Source: Acridotheres tristis
Taxonomy: Eukaryota; Chordata; Aves; Passeriformes; Sturnidae
NCBI GenBank assembly: GCA_037013685.1
Contig: CM072886.1
Coordinates: forward strand, 89,144,422 to 89,208,421
Length of the DNA: 64,000 nt
Direction of reading: 5' to 3'
In this document: positions 13,778 to 27,900 of the stretch, one piece after another
Layout: the number at the start of each line of letters is the position of its first letter
Position numbering within the stretch: position 1 is the stretch's first letter
Translations under genes and position numbers: made by a program
Notes under the pieces: model-generated
Told to the model about the DNA's origin: nothing
What the model saw: the letters and a program-made list of their open reading frames with translations, nothing else
The model's database searches: none

Positions 13778-15802
13778 AAATAGAAGATTTGCTAGTGCTT
13801 TATAGGAGTTTCATAACAAGCTGAGCATCCTATAAATAAAAGAGACCTTCAGCAACTGGGGGTTTTACTGTGTCACTAATGTTTTAATCCTCACAGACTA
13901 CCACACTGAACAAATAAAAGTTACAGCCTTTTGAGGGAACTGGAAGCAAGCTGAGACCCTTCTGATATTAGGAGAAAGACCATGTGAGCATTCCAGAGAC
14001 CAGACATACTCTAAAAACAAGCTGACATGGAAATTTCTTCTGTCTTCTGAAGACTAGAAACAGTTGAAAAAAGTATGATGAGTGCTCACTCCTAGAGAGA
14101 CTTCCAAGTAATTGAATTGAATCCTGAACACCAAATTTCATTTGTTCCTTCATAAGGAGAAAATTTCAGCTTCTCTCTAAGTGTAAGATGTTACCTTATG
14201 CATCTTCCAGAAAAGCTCTAGCTGACTCCCAAGATCTCTAGCTAGAGCTGCTTTCTATAAAGACTATGCTATCCTACCTGTTCAAAGTGTTGTATACAGT
14301 CAAACATGACACCTGTCTCTGGACAGGCACTGAATATGTAATTGATTGTGAGTTAGGGTTTGCTATGGCCCTAGTGAATTACTAATTTATTGAATTATCT
14401 ACCTATATACATGATGGCCATGACTTTAAAGATTACTAAAATAACTCATCTGCAAAACAAGAAGTACCCTTCACTGTAGAAGAATTCTGCAGGTACCAAA
14501 AAAGGTAAGAGCTTTCCAGTTTTTCATGAGGGATTGTCAGACATGGGATATAATGTTGAAAAAGAAAACAAAAACAAATTGCAAAATTTCTGCTAACAGC
14601 TTATTTTGTTGGTAAGAAAAAGGCTGAAGTGAATGTACCACAAGCAATAAAAAGTGTGCCAAGAAAACAAATAATGATTGTGGCAGTAGATTATTTAAGA
14701 TGAAGTGGGTGACTCATTCTCTAATAACTTGCAAGAGTAAAAAGTTTAAAGAAGATTAAAAATTATAATAGCTCCTTCTTTTGAAGGGGGAAATAAAAGA
14801 CAAAAAGAAAAGAACATATTTTTCTCGGCAGCCTCTGATACTTTTGATAACTGGAATTAAATAGGTACCAAGGTATTGTTAATATCAGTTTACAAGGGGG
14901 ATATTCTACTAGGAATACAAGAATATATGCTTCTATCTAACTGTTGAGATCATATGCTACATATAACAACATGCATTACACAACTCTTGATTTTAAAGGT
15001 ATGTAACAAAACTTTCTTGTCACTATCATTTATGCCAAGCAAAAGGCTAGGAATTTCAGGATATGCTTAATTTTGTCAGCAAACTATACAAGTATTCTGA
15101 TACATGTTATCACTAAAAGGCACTTAAAAACTTTCCAGCTTCTCTAAGTTACCTCTGTATGTTAGGTAAAGATTTATCAAATGCAGTCTTTAAATTGGTT
15201 CAAGATGGCAAAGATGAGTATGATGGCAAACCACTTTTGGTAACGGAAATGCTGCTTATACTCTTTTATAGTGAGCTAAAAGTCTTGGAGCAGTTTAATT
15301 TTTATATGCCGAGGTTTCTGAAATTATGTGTTCTCTGCTGAGTAATGACAAAGAACTGATGACAAATTCTTTTGTCACAGCAGTAACTTTATCTAAGAAA
15401 CACATCAAAACAAAACACAAGGTGAGAGAGAAGAGAGAAATTCAGTATCATTCCTCAGCTCTCAGAAACCTGACTTTACAGTTTTGTATAAGTGAACAAA
15501 TTTTCAGTCACTTCCTATAGAAAAATATCACTTTTCAACATAAGTAGGACTGAAGAGATAAATAATGTTTAATAATAATATGTATAAAGAATAATATGTG
15601 TTGAGAGATTCAGTAGAGAATTATTTATTTGAGGAAAATGCAAAAGTACACCTAAAGCTTACAGAGTTCCTCCTTAAAACACTACCTGGTATTTTTACAT
15701 TATCCTCTTTCCTTCCATCTCAAGGTGATCACATAATTTCAGTTGCTCTTAAGTCCAGAATTCTTAACTCTTGCCTGACAGTTCTAACTCCACCATTAAA
15801 TA

Positions 15803-16080
15803 CAGAATCATCAAAGTTAGAAGAGACCTTCAAAATCATCCTACCATCAACCCAGCTCCAGCATAATCATGCCTAAACCATAGCCTCAAGTGCCACATCC
15901 AGATGGCTCTTGAACAGTTCCAGAGACAGTAACTCCACCACCATTCTGGGTGACTTATTCCAATACCTAACTAGTCTTTCTGTGAAAAATTATTATATTA
16001 AATAAATATATTAATATATTAGTTTTCTAATATCCAATCTAAACCTTCCCTGGTCCAATTTAAGGTCTTTCCTCAAATAC
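15803..16080 (-). mobile_element. CR1-like 3' fragment with AT-rich interruption
   Basis: The + strand begins CAGAATCATCAAAGTTAGAA and continues through CCACATCCAGATGGCTCTTG, CTCCACCACCATTCTGGGTG, and AATATCCAATCTAAACCTTC, as in the reverse complement of a CR1 subfamily 3' end. An AT-rich block (15988-16025, ATTATATTAAATAAATATAT type) expands the segment after GTGAAAAATTATT. This is the only clear interspersed repeat upstream of CTNNAL1 in the window. Confidence 0.85.
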
Positions 16081-19000
16081 CCACAATGAGTTACTATTGC
16101 ATTCCTATTAAATATGGTACTCTGGACTTGGAAGAGATTAGAAGTGGCACACAGAATGGATATAGGGCTCCATCAGTGAGCATCTCCCTGAAGTCTTCCT
16201 CAGTAGCATCACCTACCAAGGGCTCTCCAAAAAGTTCAGTGACTATTTCTTGCATGACTTTTCCATAGAAAATGTGTTGTTTTTTCTCAACCCTGAGCAA
16301 CCCCACCCCAGATCCATAAAATTATGCTTGTCATAAGAAACTGTTCTCAAACACCAGAAAACCAAAACATGCATAGCCAAGGAAAAGAGCATAAGATAGC
16401 TATAAAAAATAATTCTGCAGCTGTTGGTGTCAGTTCCCATCTCTCTACCATTCCCCCTGCTTCACAACAGCTGCTGCATAGACCTTGTGGGCGATTTCCA
16501 AAATCTTTAACAGAAGCTGTTTTGCCCTATGAGAAAATCACAATTTCATTCCTGATTCCAGTTTTAGAAGAAAACAGCACCATGTTTCTGGGGAATTTAA
16601 CCCACAGCCACCTAAATCCTGAGAAAGCTTTCTAAAATCACTTGAAATTTGCCATGGAGGAGGCTGTGTGTTAAGTTCAGTGCAAATGCAGCAGCGTAAC
16701 ACAGAGCATTGAGGACAAAAAGTATAGTGCAGCTAAAACTGCTCAGTTGCATAAATATTGCATTTCCTATACTCTCATGGATAGGAGCCCTTCAAACTAC
16801 TCAAGTTGGAGGCAAAGTCTGAATACAGGTCAGCAGCGATGAACACGGAGCAGAGGACCACTGGAATTCTCCTAACTGAGCCCTTCCTGTGGGCATCCCA
16901 GTTAATGTGCCTCAGGTTTAACAGGATGGGACAAGAGCAATAGCATTCTCTCTAGTGATGAGTGATTTCACACTTATTTTTCCTGGTACTTTGAATAGTT
17001 CTGTCATCCATTTAACTCTCAGCAGTATCAGTCATCAGGGGAAGAGACAACTGAATCCATAAATTAGTGAGTGCTTGGAAATAGTTGTGTTTCTCCTAAG
17101 CGTCCCAGTGTCTTTGAAATATTTGAAATTACTGGTATCATCTCCTGCATCTTAGTACCAAAAAATGTTTTAAAAAAACCAAAGACAGTACTCAGTTGCC
17201 TGCTGTAAGGTCTGATTAACTATATTCTGTCCCCCCATGCTCTGTTATCCCTTGTTCTGAGGTTCTTTTCAAATCCACCTAACTATTTACATGGGAAAAA
17301 TAAAGGGGACTGGGAGCACAGAGAGTGAATGGAATTTGTTTTGTGAGCTTGAGAAGAATAATCTGCCAGTAGCACATTATGCTCAGATACAACACCTGTA
17401 AATTTCAAATAATGCAGGCTACTGAGCAACAGCAAACAGAATGGCAAAAATAATCAGTGTAAAATTAAATTAAACCAATCAACCAATAACACCTCCCAAA
17501 CATGCAAACAAAGGCAACTTTTCTGCCCTAACACTGTGCCAGTTCCTAATGTCATAGCTCATTTTAACCTCACATTTACAGAACAACATACCTGATGAAG
17601 GAAACTTGGATTAATGAACTCACTAGATAGTATCACACAGCATAGAAGTAAAATTCTTGAGAAGAGAATTTTACCCATATCCATTAAGGCTTTTTTTATT
17701 TCATATTGTGGGCTGTGCTCTGCTTCACTGTGAAAATAAGTGTGCACTATCCCCACACCAAAATGAAAGTGCTCTGGAATAACACAGAGTCCTGACTATG
17801 CCAGCACAGGAAAATGTAGAAACTGGGAGGACTTTGATGAAAATGAAGAAAGAGAAGAAAGCAAAGAAAAATATTCTGAACAGAAGAATGACTGTGATGG
17901 GATTCTTTTGCTTGTAGCAATGAGATCAGTGCTTTGCCCAGGCACTGATCCTAAATGTTCTGGGCCCCTTGGAGAACGGCTTTATACGGAGTACTGCTGG
18001 CTTGTTCCAATAGACAAGGCTGTCACAGTCACGGATATGAAATTTATCTTTCTGTAAATGAATTACAGGCTTAGGAAGGCAGCAAGCAGCCAAGCCTCAG
18101 AAGACAAAACTGGAATTCAGATTGTCTAAATCTCATTGGACCATTTTGCATGGTGACCTGCCACTTTATCTCAGACTAAGTTTTTACCACATCCCAGCCC
18201 AGCTGCTCAGGACCCAGAACTTTCGCAAATCTGAAATAAATCTTCTGAAACAGCTCTAGCAGTTGAGTGATTCAGAAAGCTATTTCTGTTGTGCCCCTGT
18301 GACCTGTAAAGCTGAAGTCTAAATGAGAGGAAGGTCTTAGGTAGCTGTTCCTGTAAGAGGTATTTAAGAGCCCCACAGTGTATTGTATTTTCCAGGAGTA
18401 TTTCTTAAAACTGATTATTTGTAGTTCCTGGGAATTATACTGCTGAAAAATGGATGATAATCAAAACCCAAATTACTGATTTATTAATTTTCAATTAGAA
18501 ACTTTCAGTTAAGAAATGTAAAACTGCATACTTTTGTCTTGTCCTCCCTCCTTCCTTTGGTTCCTCAGATGCAACTCATAATCCCATTCTTCTCAGCAGC
18601 CTGGGCTTCCCAGGCAGGTTGCTTGTGGCTGCTTCAATTCAAGAGAGACATCCTTGAAATCTCCCAATGAAATAGTGATTTTTTTTGGCCTATATATCTT
18701 TTATTAAGAAAAGAAATCGTGTACAATTTTACTATCCTGGCGTACACTGAGAAAGAAATGCATTTCTAGACAGGTGTTTCATTACTGGAGCTTAACAGGA
18801 AAGTAAATCTGATAATTTTCCCTTACTCTGCTTCCTTTTTTTTTCCAAAAAGATATTCAAAGAAATTATAATTTCTATTAAGTGGTCAAATCCAATAATT
18901 TAAATACTATCTTAGGAGAATGAATATTTTGTTAAACATTAGTGATTTAGAACAACTCTGACATATTTCATATTCATACCCACTGCCTGCTAATTCTTCT

Positions 19001-22000
19001 CTTTCCATTTTTCTGTCATGTGTATTACCCAATGCAGCTGCCAAGTTCAGCTTAGAGTATGCTCAACTTTCGTGAATTTTTCCTTTAATGTTCATACTAT
19101 AGAATTTATAAAGCAGTTTATAATGAAAATTCACCATAACGAGAAAAACTTACAAGATATTTTTATGGAGCAGTCATAAGTTTTACAATTTAAACTGGGA
19201 AGCAGTAACTGTGAAGTCATTGCCATAACCATGGTATATTTTAATCATCTGTCTACAAAATGCATAAGCTGGAAAAGTTTATTTTTTAAACTGAAGCAGA
19301 TTTTCCCCTCCTTGAGGAACAACAGAAACAGGAATAAAATTCTGAGATTTGGAGGCTGTCATTGATACCAACACTCTGTAAAGATAGCAGCAATGGAATG
19401 TCACTGAAAGAATTGATTCACTGTTAGTTGATTCTTTTGTTATGTACACATAGATAGAAAGGAGCCATAATACAAGGATGCAACTAATGACAGTTTCCCC
19501 CATGAAATCCCCTTCCAAACAGATAACAAAGGCACAGAGAGCGCTGCCTCAAGGTCCTTCAGCTGAAGTCTCTCACTTGAACATGACAGTTGAGAGGTAT
19601 CACAGTACAGGAGAAAATAACAGTCTCATGAAAATAAGTTAGGGGCCAGCTAGAAATTTACATATCTAAAGCAACACTTCTGAATCCCCAAATATAATCC
19701 TCTATTAACTGTTGCAAAACAGAAAGTACTAGTACACTGATTCATAGTAAAATATCCCAATTAATGAAGCCTTCCATCTTGTACCAATTTCAGTCTGTCA
19801 GTGGCTTGGATTTTGCTGTGATAGGATTTTGCTCTGAGGTGCACAGGCAGTGTGTAGCAATTTGCTGGAGGGGATCATCATAATTTGATCTGTTCCTGGT
19901 TTTACTCAGTACCTAAAACAGCAGATAGGAGAGCAGAAAGCTCAGTCTCACTTGGGAGGACACCTAAAGGGGCAGGGCAGAAGAAGGAGGGAGAAGGGGC
20001 AGCCTTTTTTCTGGGTAACTGCAGGACAGTTATGTTGCAAGGACAGTGGTATTCCAGAGAAACACAGGATCTGGGTGTACCTCAGTGTACGATCACTGAG
20101 TCCAAGTTACCAAACTAGGACCAAAGGAGAGATCTGCTACAGACCTGAATACGGTTTGTGTGACCTGGAAGAAGGGCTGTCAGTGAAGTCTGTGCTGCAA
20201 AGGACCAGTAGCTGAATTAATGCTTCTCCTGGAACTTAATTACAGCAGAACTGAGTGTACCCTTCAATTTAACTTCTTCTGTGAGTGGTCAGGAGACCAG
20301 TAAGCCAGAACTGAAGGCCAGGTTTGGGAAGACTAACATGGAACTGTGTCCACACTCTCAGACTCCACAACCATATTCGATGTATTTAATCAGCAGTTAC
20401 ACCTTTTTTGGAACCCTTAACAGAGTGTATTTGAGATAAACTGAACAATAGAAGTTCTCACCATGCTGAAATTGCTGGTAATGTGCCAAAAAGTAATAGC
20501 AAATTTACTAAAGTATTAGTCAGATCAGTAACATTTTAAGTTAAAAATCTATCACCCAAAATGTCAACATTACAAAAAATATTTGAAGCCCTCTTGTGAG
20601 CCCTTTTGAATGCCTGCACAGAAGAGCAAGTAGCTTCTGTCCTGTGTGAGATGGCAAGGAGCTGTTGGTGACTGACTTACCCTTTTTCTGGGGTGGGCAG
20701 TGAACATAAAGCACCATGGGCTCATGGGTCAGCGTGCTGGGCTGCAACCCACAGCAGGAGAGGAGGAAATGGGCTGTGCCAGGAAAAAGGGTGGTGCAAA
20801 CCACTTCCCTTCTGCAACAAGGAGACGCTTGACCCCATGAGTCAGAGTTCCCAGGTCGGTTTAGCTATGCTTCTCCTTTACATGACTTGAATTGCTTGGT
20901 GGAAAGCCAATGTTCTGGGTTTGTTTTAGAGAGAAACTGTTAAATCCTTTTGTTAAAAGTGTTTGCCCTGGGTTTCCTTTGGTTTAGGGTGGTAAAGCTT
21001 CTTCATTGTGTTATGAAAGGATTGGAGTGGTTCCCCATGAGATTCAACAATGCCAGTGTTTGGAAGGTCGTTTTCCATTTAGCACAGTGCTACAAAAAGT
21101 ATAACTGGTATGTTAGTCAACTTTCTAATTTGCCTGACAAATTAAAAACCCTGCCAGAACTCAGCCTCTACGCTTCTTTCCTTGTTATCTGACTCTGCAG
21201 AGATACTCCTGTTTTGTTGTTGTGAAACTTTATTAAATGTCTTGGAACTGGTAAATTCTCAAATGTTATGGTTGGTATAGTTTCTCACTGCATTAATAGT
21301 GAAAGTAAACCTGAAGCATGCTCAAGCTTTACTATAAAAAATACACATGTTAAGGAGACATCTGCCATCTTTGTGTGTGTGTAGTGTTTGGCATATTTTG
21401 CCTCTATAATCAGAATTATACTGTAGATATAAACAAAGCCTAACTGCTTCTCATGTCGTGCTCAGGTTCCTAGCTCCACTTAAGCAGTATATTATAATAT
21501 CTAAAGGGATTTGCATAAGTGGCAGAGTGTACTGCAGAGCAGCTTAGAAATGCTTTCTGGCAGGACTGGAGTAAAAGGAAATAGGTGGTCAGCAAGGAAA
21601 TAGACAGCCAAACTGATGCTGGGTAGAATGGATGGTGAGATGATGACACCAGTTAAAAATATAATCCACCAATGACTCAGCTTCTACTTGAGCAGCTTCC
21701 TAACTATCCAGAATGCTATCAGTTCAAAACCCATGAGCTATCACATATGTATTGGCAAAAAAACACAGTGAGTCTCATGGTTAGAGCAGAGGACAGAAAA
21801 ACCCAGGCATCTGTTTATGACTTAGCTACAGATTTACTGTGGAAGTCCAAGTACATTTGACTCTTTATATTCCCCTAACTCAGTCTACAAACTAGAAAAA
21901 GAAAAAAACCCAGCTAGTTATGTTGTAAAACTGAAGAAGTCTTGTCTTTAAGGAGTTAAAGGAAAAGAAAGTATGTCAAAGTTAGTCCTAAATCACTAAC

Positions 22001-24129
22001 TCTTTTTGCTGTAGCTACTAGTAAATTCCTCCCAGTAAGAACTGCCAAAACGAATTTAAAGTTCAGTCTCTCCTGGAAGTCTCTTGCTTTTGAGAAGGAG
22101 GGGAAAGGAAAGGCACCAGCCACACAGAGGCATTCACTTTAGAACTGCAAATGAGCCTGCACAATGTTTCATCCTTCACCAGTCCTCTTTGTCTCCTCTT
22201 CTGACTGCATTCTTGGAACATCTTGTACAAGAATTTACAAGACTATTTGTTTTATTGGCACATTTTAAACTGCATAGACCACATTGCAGTCTGAGAAATA
22301 CGTTTGAAAAGAATGGTGAGCTGTGTTATTTTGGTTAAAAACAGTTCTTGCTAAAACCAAAAGCTGTGTTTTAAAAAAAATACTTTGGCAGAATTAGGAC
22401 ATGAAAGATACCTGGAAAAGTTGAACTGTATAAACGAAAATGCTATCAAGTAGAATTCCATTAGAAAGTATGGGATGCAGCATCACTTATAAGTACTCAT
22501 GAGTTTTACATATTTAAAAAACACAAAAGCCACCTCAGTTTTCTGGCATTAGCAGCTTTTCTAACTTGATAATACCTGAACATAGTGTACTTGTTGATAA
22601 ACAGAATTAAAATCAGTCAGAAGTATTTAGAATTTGAATGCTGTTTTTATTAAAACCAAGCTGGAAGCCATAAGCTGTGCCTGGAAGAGAGTGCATATGG
22701 GAATCAATCCTACACCATGGGTGCAAATAGCCCTTTGCAGGTAAGATCCCTTCAGGTGTCTCACTTCAGAAAGCAGCAGCACTGCCCATCTGCTAAAAGT
22801 GACAGATGTGCTGCTTTCCTGATTATCAGAACGGTGGCAGGGGATGGAAGTGCTGCAGACTCTGCTCCTCCAGACATCCTTTTGCACCAGCTAATATTTC
22901 AGATAAAAAGGGTAAATTTCATTTCATGGAAAAAGTGACAAACTAAGTCAGCAAACTAACCTGAGTATAGAGATTTCATCAGCAGGCTTTTGGTTACTGC
23001 AGAGTGCATTATTGGATGACTGGATCCCTGAACTGTATGGTAAATATTAAAGAAATTTTCAAAATTATGTCATTAAAATGATGACAAAATAGTCTGCTTA
23101 TTTCAGTCATTCAAATTCCCTTGAGATAAATGACACAGACAATGATTACACAGGAAAATATAGAAAATAATTACAGGGAAGTAATACAGGCTAGACACAT
23201 TAGTTGATGAAAGAAAACAAGTTAAGAGGTTTTTAAAAATACATTTAGGAAAAATTAATAGGGTAGGCAAGCTTAGAGGCTGCAGGCTTATACTTCATGA
23301 CATAAAGACATATTTCTTTAACAACATCACTCCTAATCTGCAACAAAAAAAATCTATGGGAATGGCATTTTTTAATGAGAGGATACAAAATCCGTTGAAA
23401 ATAGTATTGGATACATTTTTTTTCCCCTAAATATTTAAAATAATTCGATGAATCAATTTTTTGCATTATTTTCTACACTCATTCATTTGAAAGGTGCCAT
23501 CTGTGATATGTTTGCATAAAATGAATTTCAGTCTCACTACAAAACATTTGTTGAAAATAATTCTGAATGTACTTTGGAAAATATTCACTGTAGAAATCTG
23601 ATGAAAGCTCTGTATTCAACCAAGTAAAAGAAATTACATGGGAATCTACAACCAATTATATTAGCCTCATTTTTGGCTTTAAAATAACACAATATAAGAA
23701 ATTAAAGAACACTTTGGTTTACATTTTCCAGTAAAGCCTACACTGGAAAAAAATTGAAAGAAATTATATTTGTTGCATCAGGCTGTTAGAAATTATATGA
23801 TAGGCTGTCAAAAAACAGGACTAGTGTTCTTTATAGCCTTCTCCAAGAGATCACAGCTGCCTGGAACATATTACTGGCACACAAATACATGCTGCTGCAC
23901 AAGGACCCTTCCAGTTTTCTGTAATTGCTCATTCTGGTTTTCTTTACAATGACTAATATATGAGTCTTTCAAATGCAAAGGCATTTTCAGAAACAACGAG
24001 TTTTGTGACTTATAATAGATATTGTAACTTAATCCAGTATGCCTTTATTTTTTGGAACTAAGATGTGCTACATACCTATGAACATTAGGGAACCATATTC
24101 AAAGAGTATCTTTAGCCTTAGCTTGTTAT

Positions 24130-24157
24130 AGATTAGAACAGATTCCTGTTCTAATCT
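24130..24157. repeat. Perfect 12-bp inverted repeat (hairpin)
   Basis: AGATTAGAACAG and its exact reverse complement are separated by the loop ATTC. No transcript or known element is associated with it. Confidence 0.85.
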
Positions 24158-24904
24158 TAGATTTAGTGATCAACAGCTTTTTCCAGTGTTAGGCCAGAAA
24201 TGGTGATAGCTGAAGGTTTGTAGCTCTGCATTATAATGGAGCAACAGGTTCCACTTATATTCAACTTAGGGCTTAGCAAAATGTGTTAGAGAAATTGTCC
24301 AAAAAAGAGAACAGTGTCTAACAAACCTGCTTAGCCTGTTGGCCTTGACTGCCCTCTGTGCTTTAGTGCTGTGGAACAGAGGAGACTCAGCCTTCTCCAT
24401 TTGCCAACGGGCTTTGATTTTAAACATTCCTCTGAAAACAAGGAACTCCTCCACGAAGTAGTATTAAAGTTGGCTAAAGAATTCCCTCTCAGACTGAATG
24501 GCTATGAATGAACTGGTTAGTGCTTAACAGCTGCAAGGTTGGAAAAGTATGAATTGAAATGTCCATGTACTGATATTTTTTTGTATAGTACCTAAAGCGC
24601 ACGACTTAGCACAAAGAGAGGCAGCTATTAACAATAAGAGTTTGAACTCAGATAAAAAAATTGAAAGGAGTGGCCTAAACTTAGCCCTTTTATCCTTGAT
24701 CATAGTTCCTGGCATTGTCTTCTTCCAAGGCTGAACTTAATACAGTCCTACTTTCCCACCTAAAAAACTCTTCTAGGTTACCCTTCAATTATAGTTTCAA
24801 AATTTTGTCTGTCATCCACTGGAAAGGGATAAAAGTTTACACAGCAACATGTCTCAACTAGAAATCATTAAAACACCTACTCAGCTAAACCATGCAAATC
24901 CTAT

Positions 24905-24955
24905 ATTTTTTTTCTTTTTTCTTTTTTTTTTTTTTTTTGGAGGGAGGGGGGAGTA
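24905..24955 (+). repeat. Poly-T tract followed by G-rich run
   Basis: A T-rich block interrupted by two C is followed by GGAGGGAGGGGGGAG. The base-composition switch is abrupt. Confidence 0.8.
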
Positions 24956-27900
24956 GTATGAGGTCCTGAGGAACAATAAGACCATTTATTACTTTGTTGC
25001 TTTTTCTAACTATTCAGTATGCTCTCCAAGGCCCGTGATCTATAGAAAGTAAAAGCCAGAGAACTGAATACACCAATTCTCCCAGCAGCCTCACATAAAT
25101 AATCCAGAAAAGAGAGCACTAACTATGGTTAGATCAGCTTTCAGTACATTTTCAGGATGAAAGGGAAATCTCTTTAAAAAATCCCCAGAAAATAAGTGAC
25201 TGATTCTTCTGAAGGAAAATTGCCAAGGAAGGAGAAGAAGGTAGTACCTTCTTACTGGGAACAAATCTACTTCTGCTCTGAGGTTGTTACTGATCTTTGA
25301 CTAGAGAAGTCTGCATCTCTAAAAAGCAGAGGAATAATTAATAATATATATCATTAGAAGGTGAATTCAACATTAGAAGGGGAACCCAGCTACTAGGATA
25401 CTTGATGATCAGTACTGTTCAGGGTCACATAATCAAAGAGCAGGGAAGGAATTTCTCCCCTTCCTCCCTCCCTCACAATTTGCATCCGTCACATTAGACA
25501 GGAAATAAATGTAAAACGAGATGAGTAAATAGGGATAAACTGTCTCTCATTATCAGCTCTAGAACAGGACAAATATAGAGGCATGACAACTATAAATATT
25601 GTAAGGTTCAATACGTGTATGTTCCCTAAGCCTAATTCCTGCTAGCAATCTTTCCACGTTAGTCTGCCAAAAACTGAGAACATCCATATTGCTGAACAGA
25701 GGATAAATAAGAAAAGTTTTCAGGTGGTGGGAAGCCAGAATACAGTCTTCTTCTGACCAGAGCTTGGGCTGTGCAAGTGGGAATTCACAAATGTGCCTTT
25801 TATTGACTTGTGCCTGACCCAGAGGACTCAGGAGATGACAGCTGACTTCCACTGGAACAGTTTTAGGCCAATGTCTAAAGAGTTCTGACTCTCATCAAAG
25901 AATTTCCTTCAATGAAATCCTAATGGGAGAAGTATAAGGAAGCAAAACAGTTTGTGGGGGTTTTATTCTTCCTTGCTATAGAATTGTGACCAAGTATAAC
26001 AGAACTAACTATAAACAGGTTTGCTGTATTCAAATGAGGACTATGACAAACTACTGATTCTAATCTTCTGAATATTTTGATCTGTAAAAATTGGGGAAAA
26101 AATATCCTAAGGGATTAGAAATGTAGGATTTAAATGAGGAGAATGTCAACTGGAAAGGAGTTGTGATAAGAGATATAAAATAACAGTTTAATTCAAATTG
26201 CATGGCTATAGTACAGTTCCATCATGCACATTAAGTCTATGTGGATCAGCATATATACACAAAATCCCTGTCTGAAGACAGCTGGTCATGCCTTTATAAA
26301 GTGGCCCTGGAACACTGAACTTTCTCTGAAACTCATATTTAATATGTGACTTCTTTTTAAGAAAGTTTTAAGAGCAAGAAGCAAAATGATGCACGATTTA
26401 GGAGTCAAAAGTATGAAATCAGTTTCTACTATGAAGGCTTTGGAGAGAAATAAAGTACCTTTAAGATACTGAAAAGAATATTAGGAAGGACAAAAGAAAT
26501 TTACGTTTAAAACTTTAAGTGGACTCTACCATTCTTTGTTTGGGATGAAAGGTAAACCTTCAGAAACATTGCTAAACATAGTAGGAGTTGCTCCAGATCA
26601 CACTTTTAAGTCCCAACTCTATTTTGAAATAAAAAGAGCAGTAAATCATAAATACGTTAGCAAAATGTTAAGACTGAAAAGACTATTGAATCTTTTTCTT
26701 TTTCCTGAATTTAGGTAAGAATTAGTTGTGGGGAACACAGCAGTTTCTGTTTTGTATCTGAGTGAAGATGAAGCCTGACTGAGATTTCTTTAAAAAAAAA
26801 GACACCACCTTGAAACATCCATTGCTAAACACGCAAATGGGAAGTGGGAATTTAGTTTCGAGACCAGGGTGTGAAGCTGGCTAAGCAGGGATTTATATCA
26901 GGCTATGAAAGCTACATGTATGACCTATACACCAGGATACACTAATCCAGGTGGATTTTCACTTTGTCTTACCTCTGCTGTGCCCATTAAAAAAAAATGT
27001 GAATCTTAATCATCTGTCTTTCAAAGTCAAGGATAAGCTCTGCTAGAGCTAAAAGAATATTATCGTCTGCTATATCCCCTTGGCACCTTGATCATAACTT
27101 CTGAGAAGGACACAGGTAGATAAAATACAGTTGTTCCAGTTTCTGCTGGAAGGGCTGAGATTCCCTACCCAATGCATACCAGTATTTGAGCATGACAGGC
27201 AGAGTAGGGAGCAATTCCATCAAAATATAATTATCAATTACATATCACTCTGTGATACTTTGGGTTTCAAAAAAATACACTGTTTTAAAGTAGAGTGATA
27301 TTTTTCTAATTATGCTGCTTGGTAAGATACATAGTATTGTGAGAAATCAAAACGGTACACCAAGAGGCATAGAAAATAAATGAGGTCCTGAGAATCCTGA
27401 AGCAACTTGCAGGCTAAATAGCTGGCATGAATCCTGGAACTCTGAAAACACAAACTGCCTCCCATAGATTGGTTTCTCCTCTTTTGAGAGAAGCAGGGTT
27501 TTTGCCATCCTTTATGGCAGGATCAAAGAAACATTGATTAGGAAACTATTTTCTCCGTATCCAAAGCCAACAACTAGATTTCACGTTCTGATTGCTAGAA
27601 CAGACCAACTGTGAAAGAAGAAAGCTTTGAAGTCTACAAACTTGTTCCTGCTGAGGACCATGAGCAGTGTCCTGAGCATACCTGAACACGCAGTCCTCAT
27701 GTGGCACCACCCCAAAGTAACAATGGAAGAGTCGCCAGGTCAGGACTACTGTTAGTGAGTACAGCAAAAATCCATTCTGCACTGCAACACCTCATTTTGC
27801 TTTCAAAACTTTTGCCTATTAGGGCCTGTCTGCATTAGGATGTTTTCCAAAAATGGCTGATATTGCACGGGCAATTCAGTACAAATTTCAAGTTCTAAGA

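Larger units (their letters stand above)
8921..15802. other. Upstream AT-rich DNA, no gene recognised
   Basis: Homopolymer runs at 9.5 and 13.8 kb are the only structured sequence. Overlapping frames near 11.3-11.9 kb reflect locally higher GC, but they have no family signature and no consistent splice boundaries. Confidence 0.6.

Noticed and set aside
16094..16306. - strand frame with protein-like sequence (EIVTELFGEPLVGDATEEDF)
   Set aside because: It is open for only 70 codons, has no clear family match that I can name and no supporting splice sites; it is kept as a note only.
22717..22740. Possible first exon ending CAG|GTAAGA
   Set aside because: The donor is good, but the upstream frame is only eight codons and no downstream partner exon was found.
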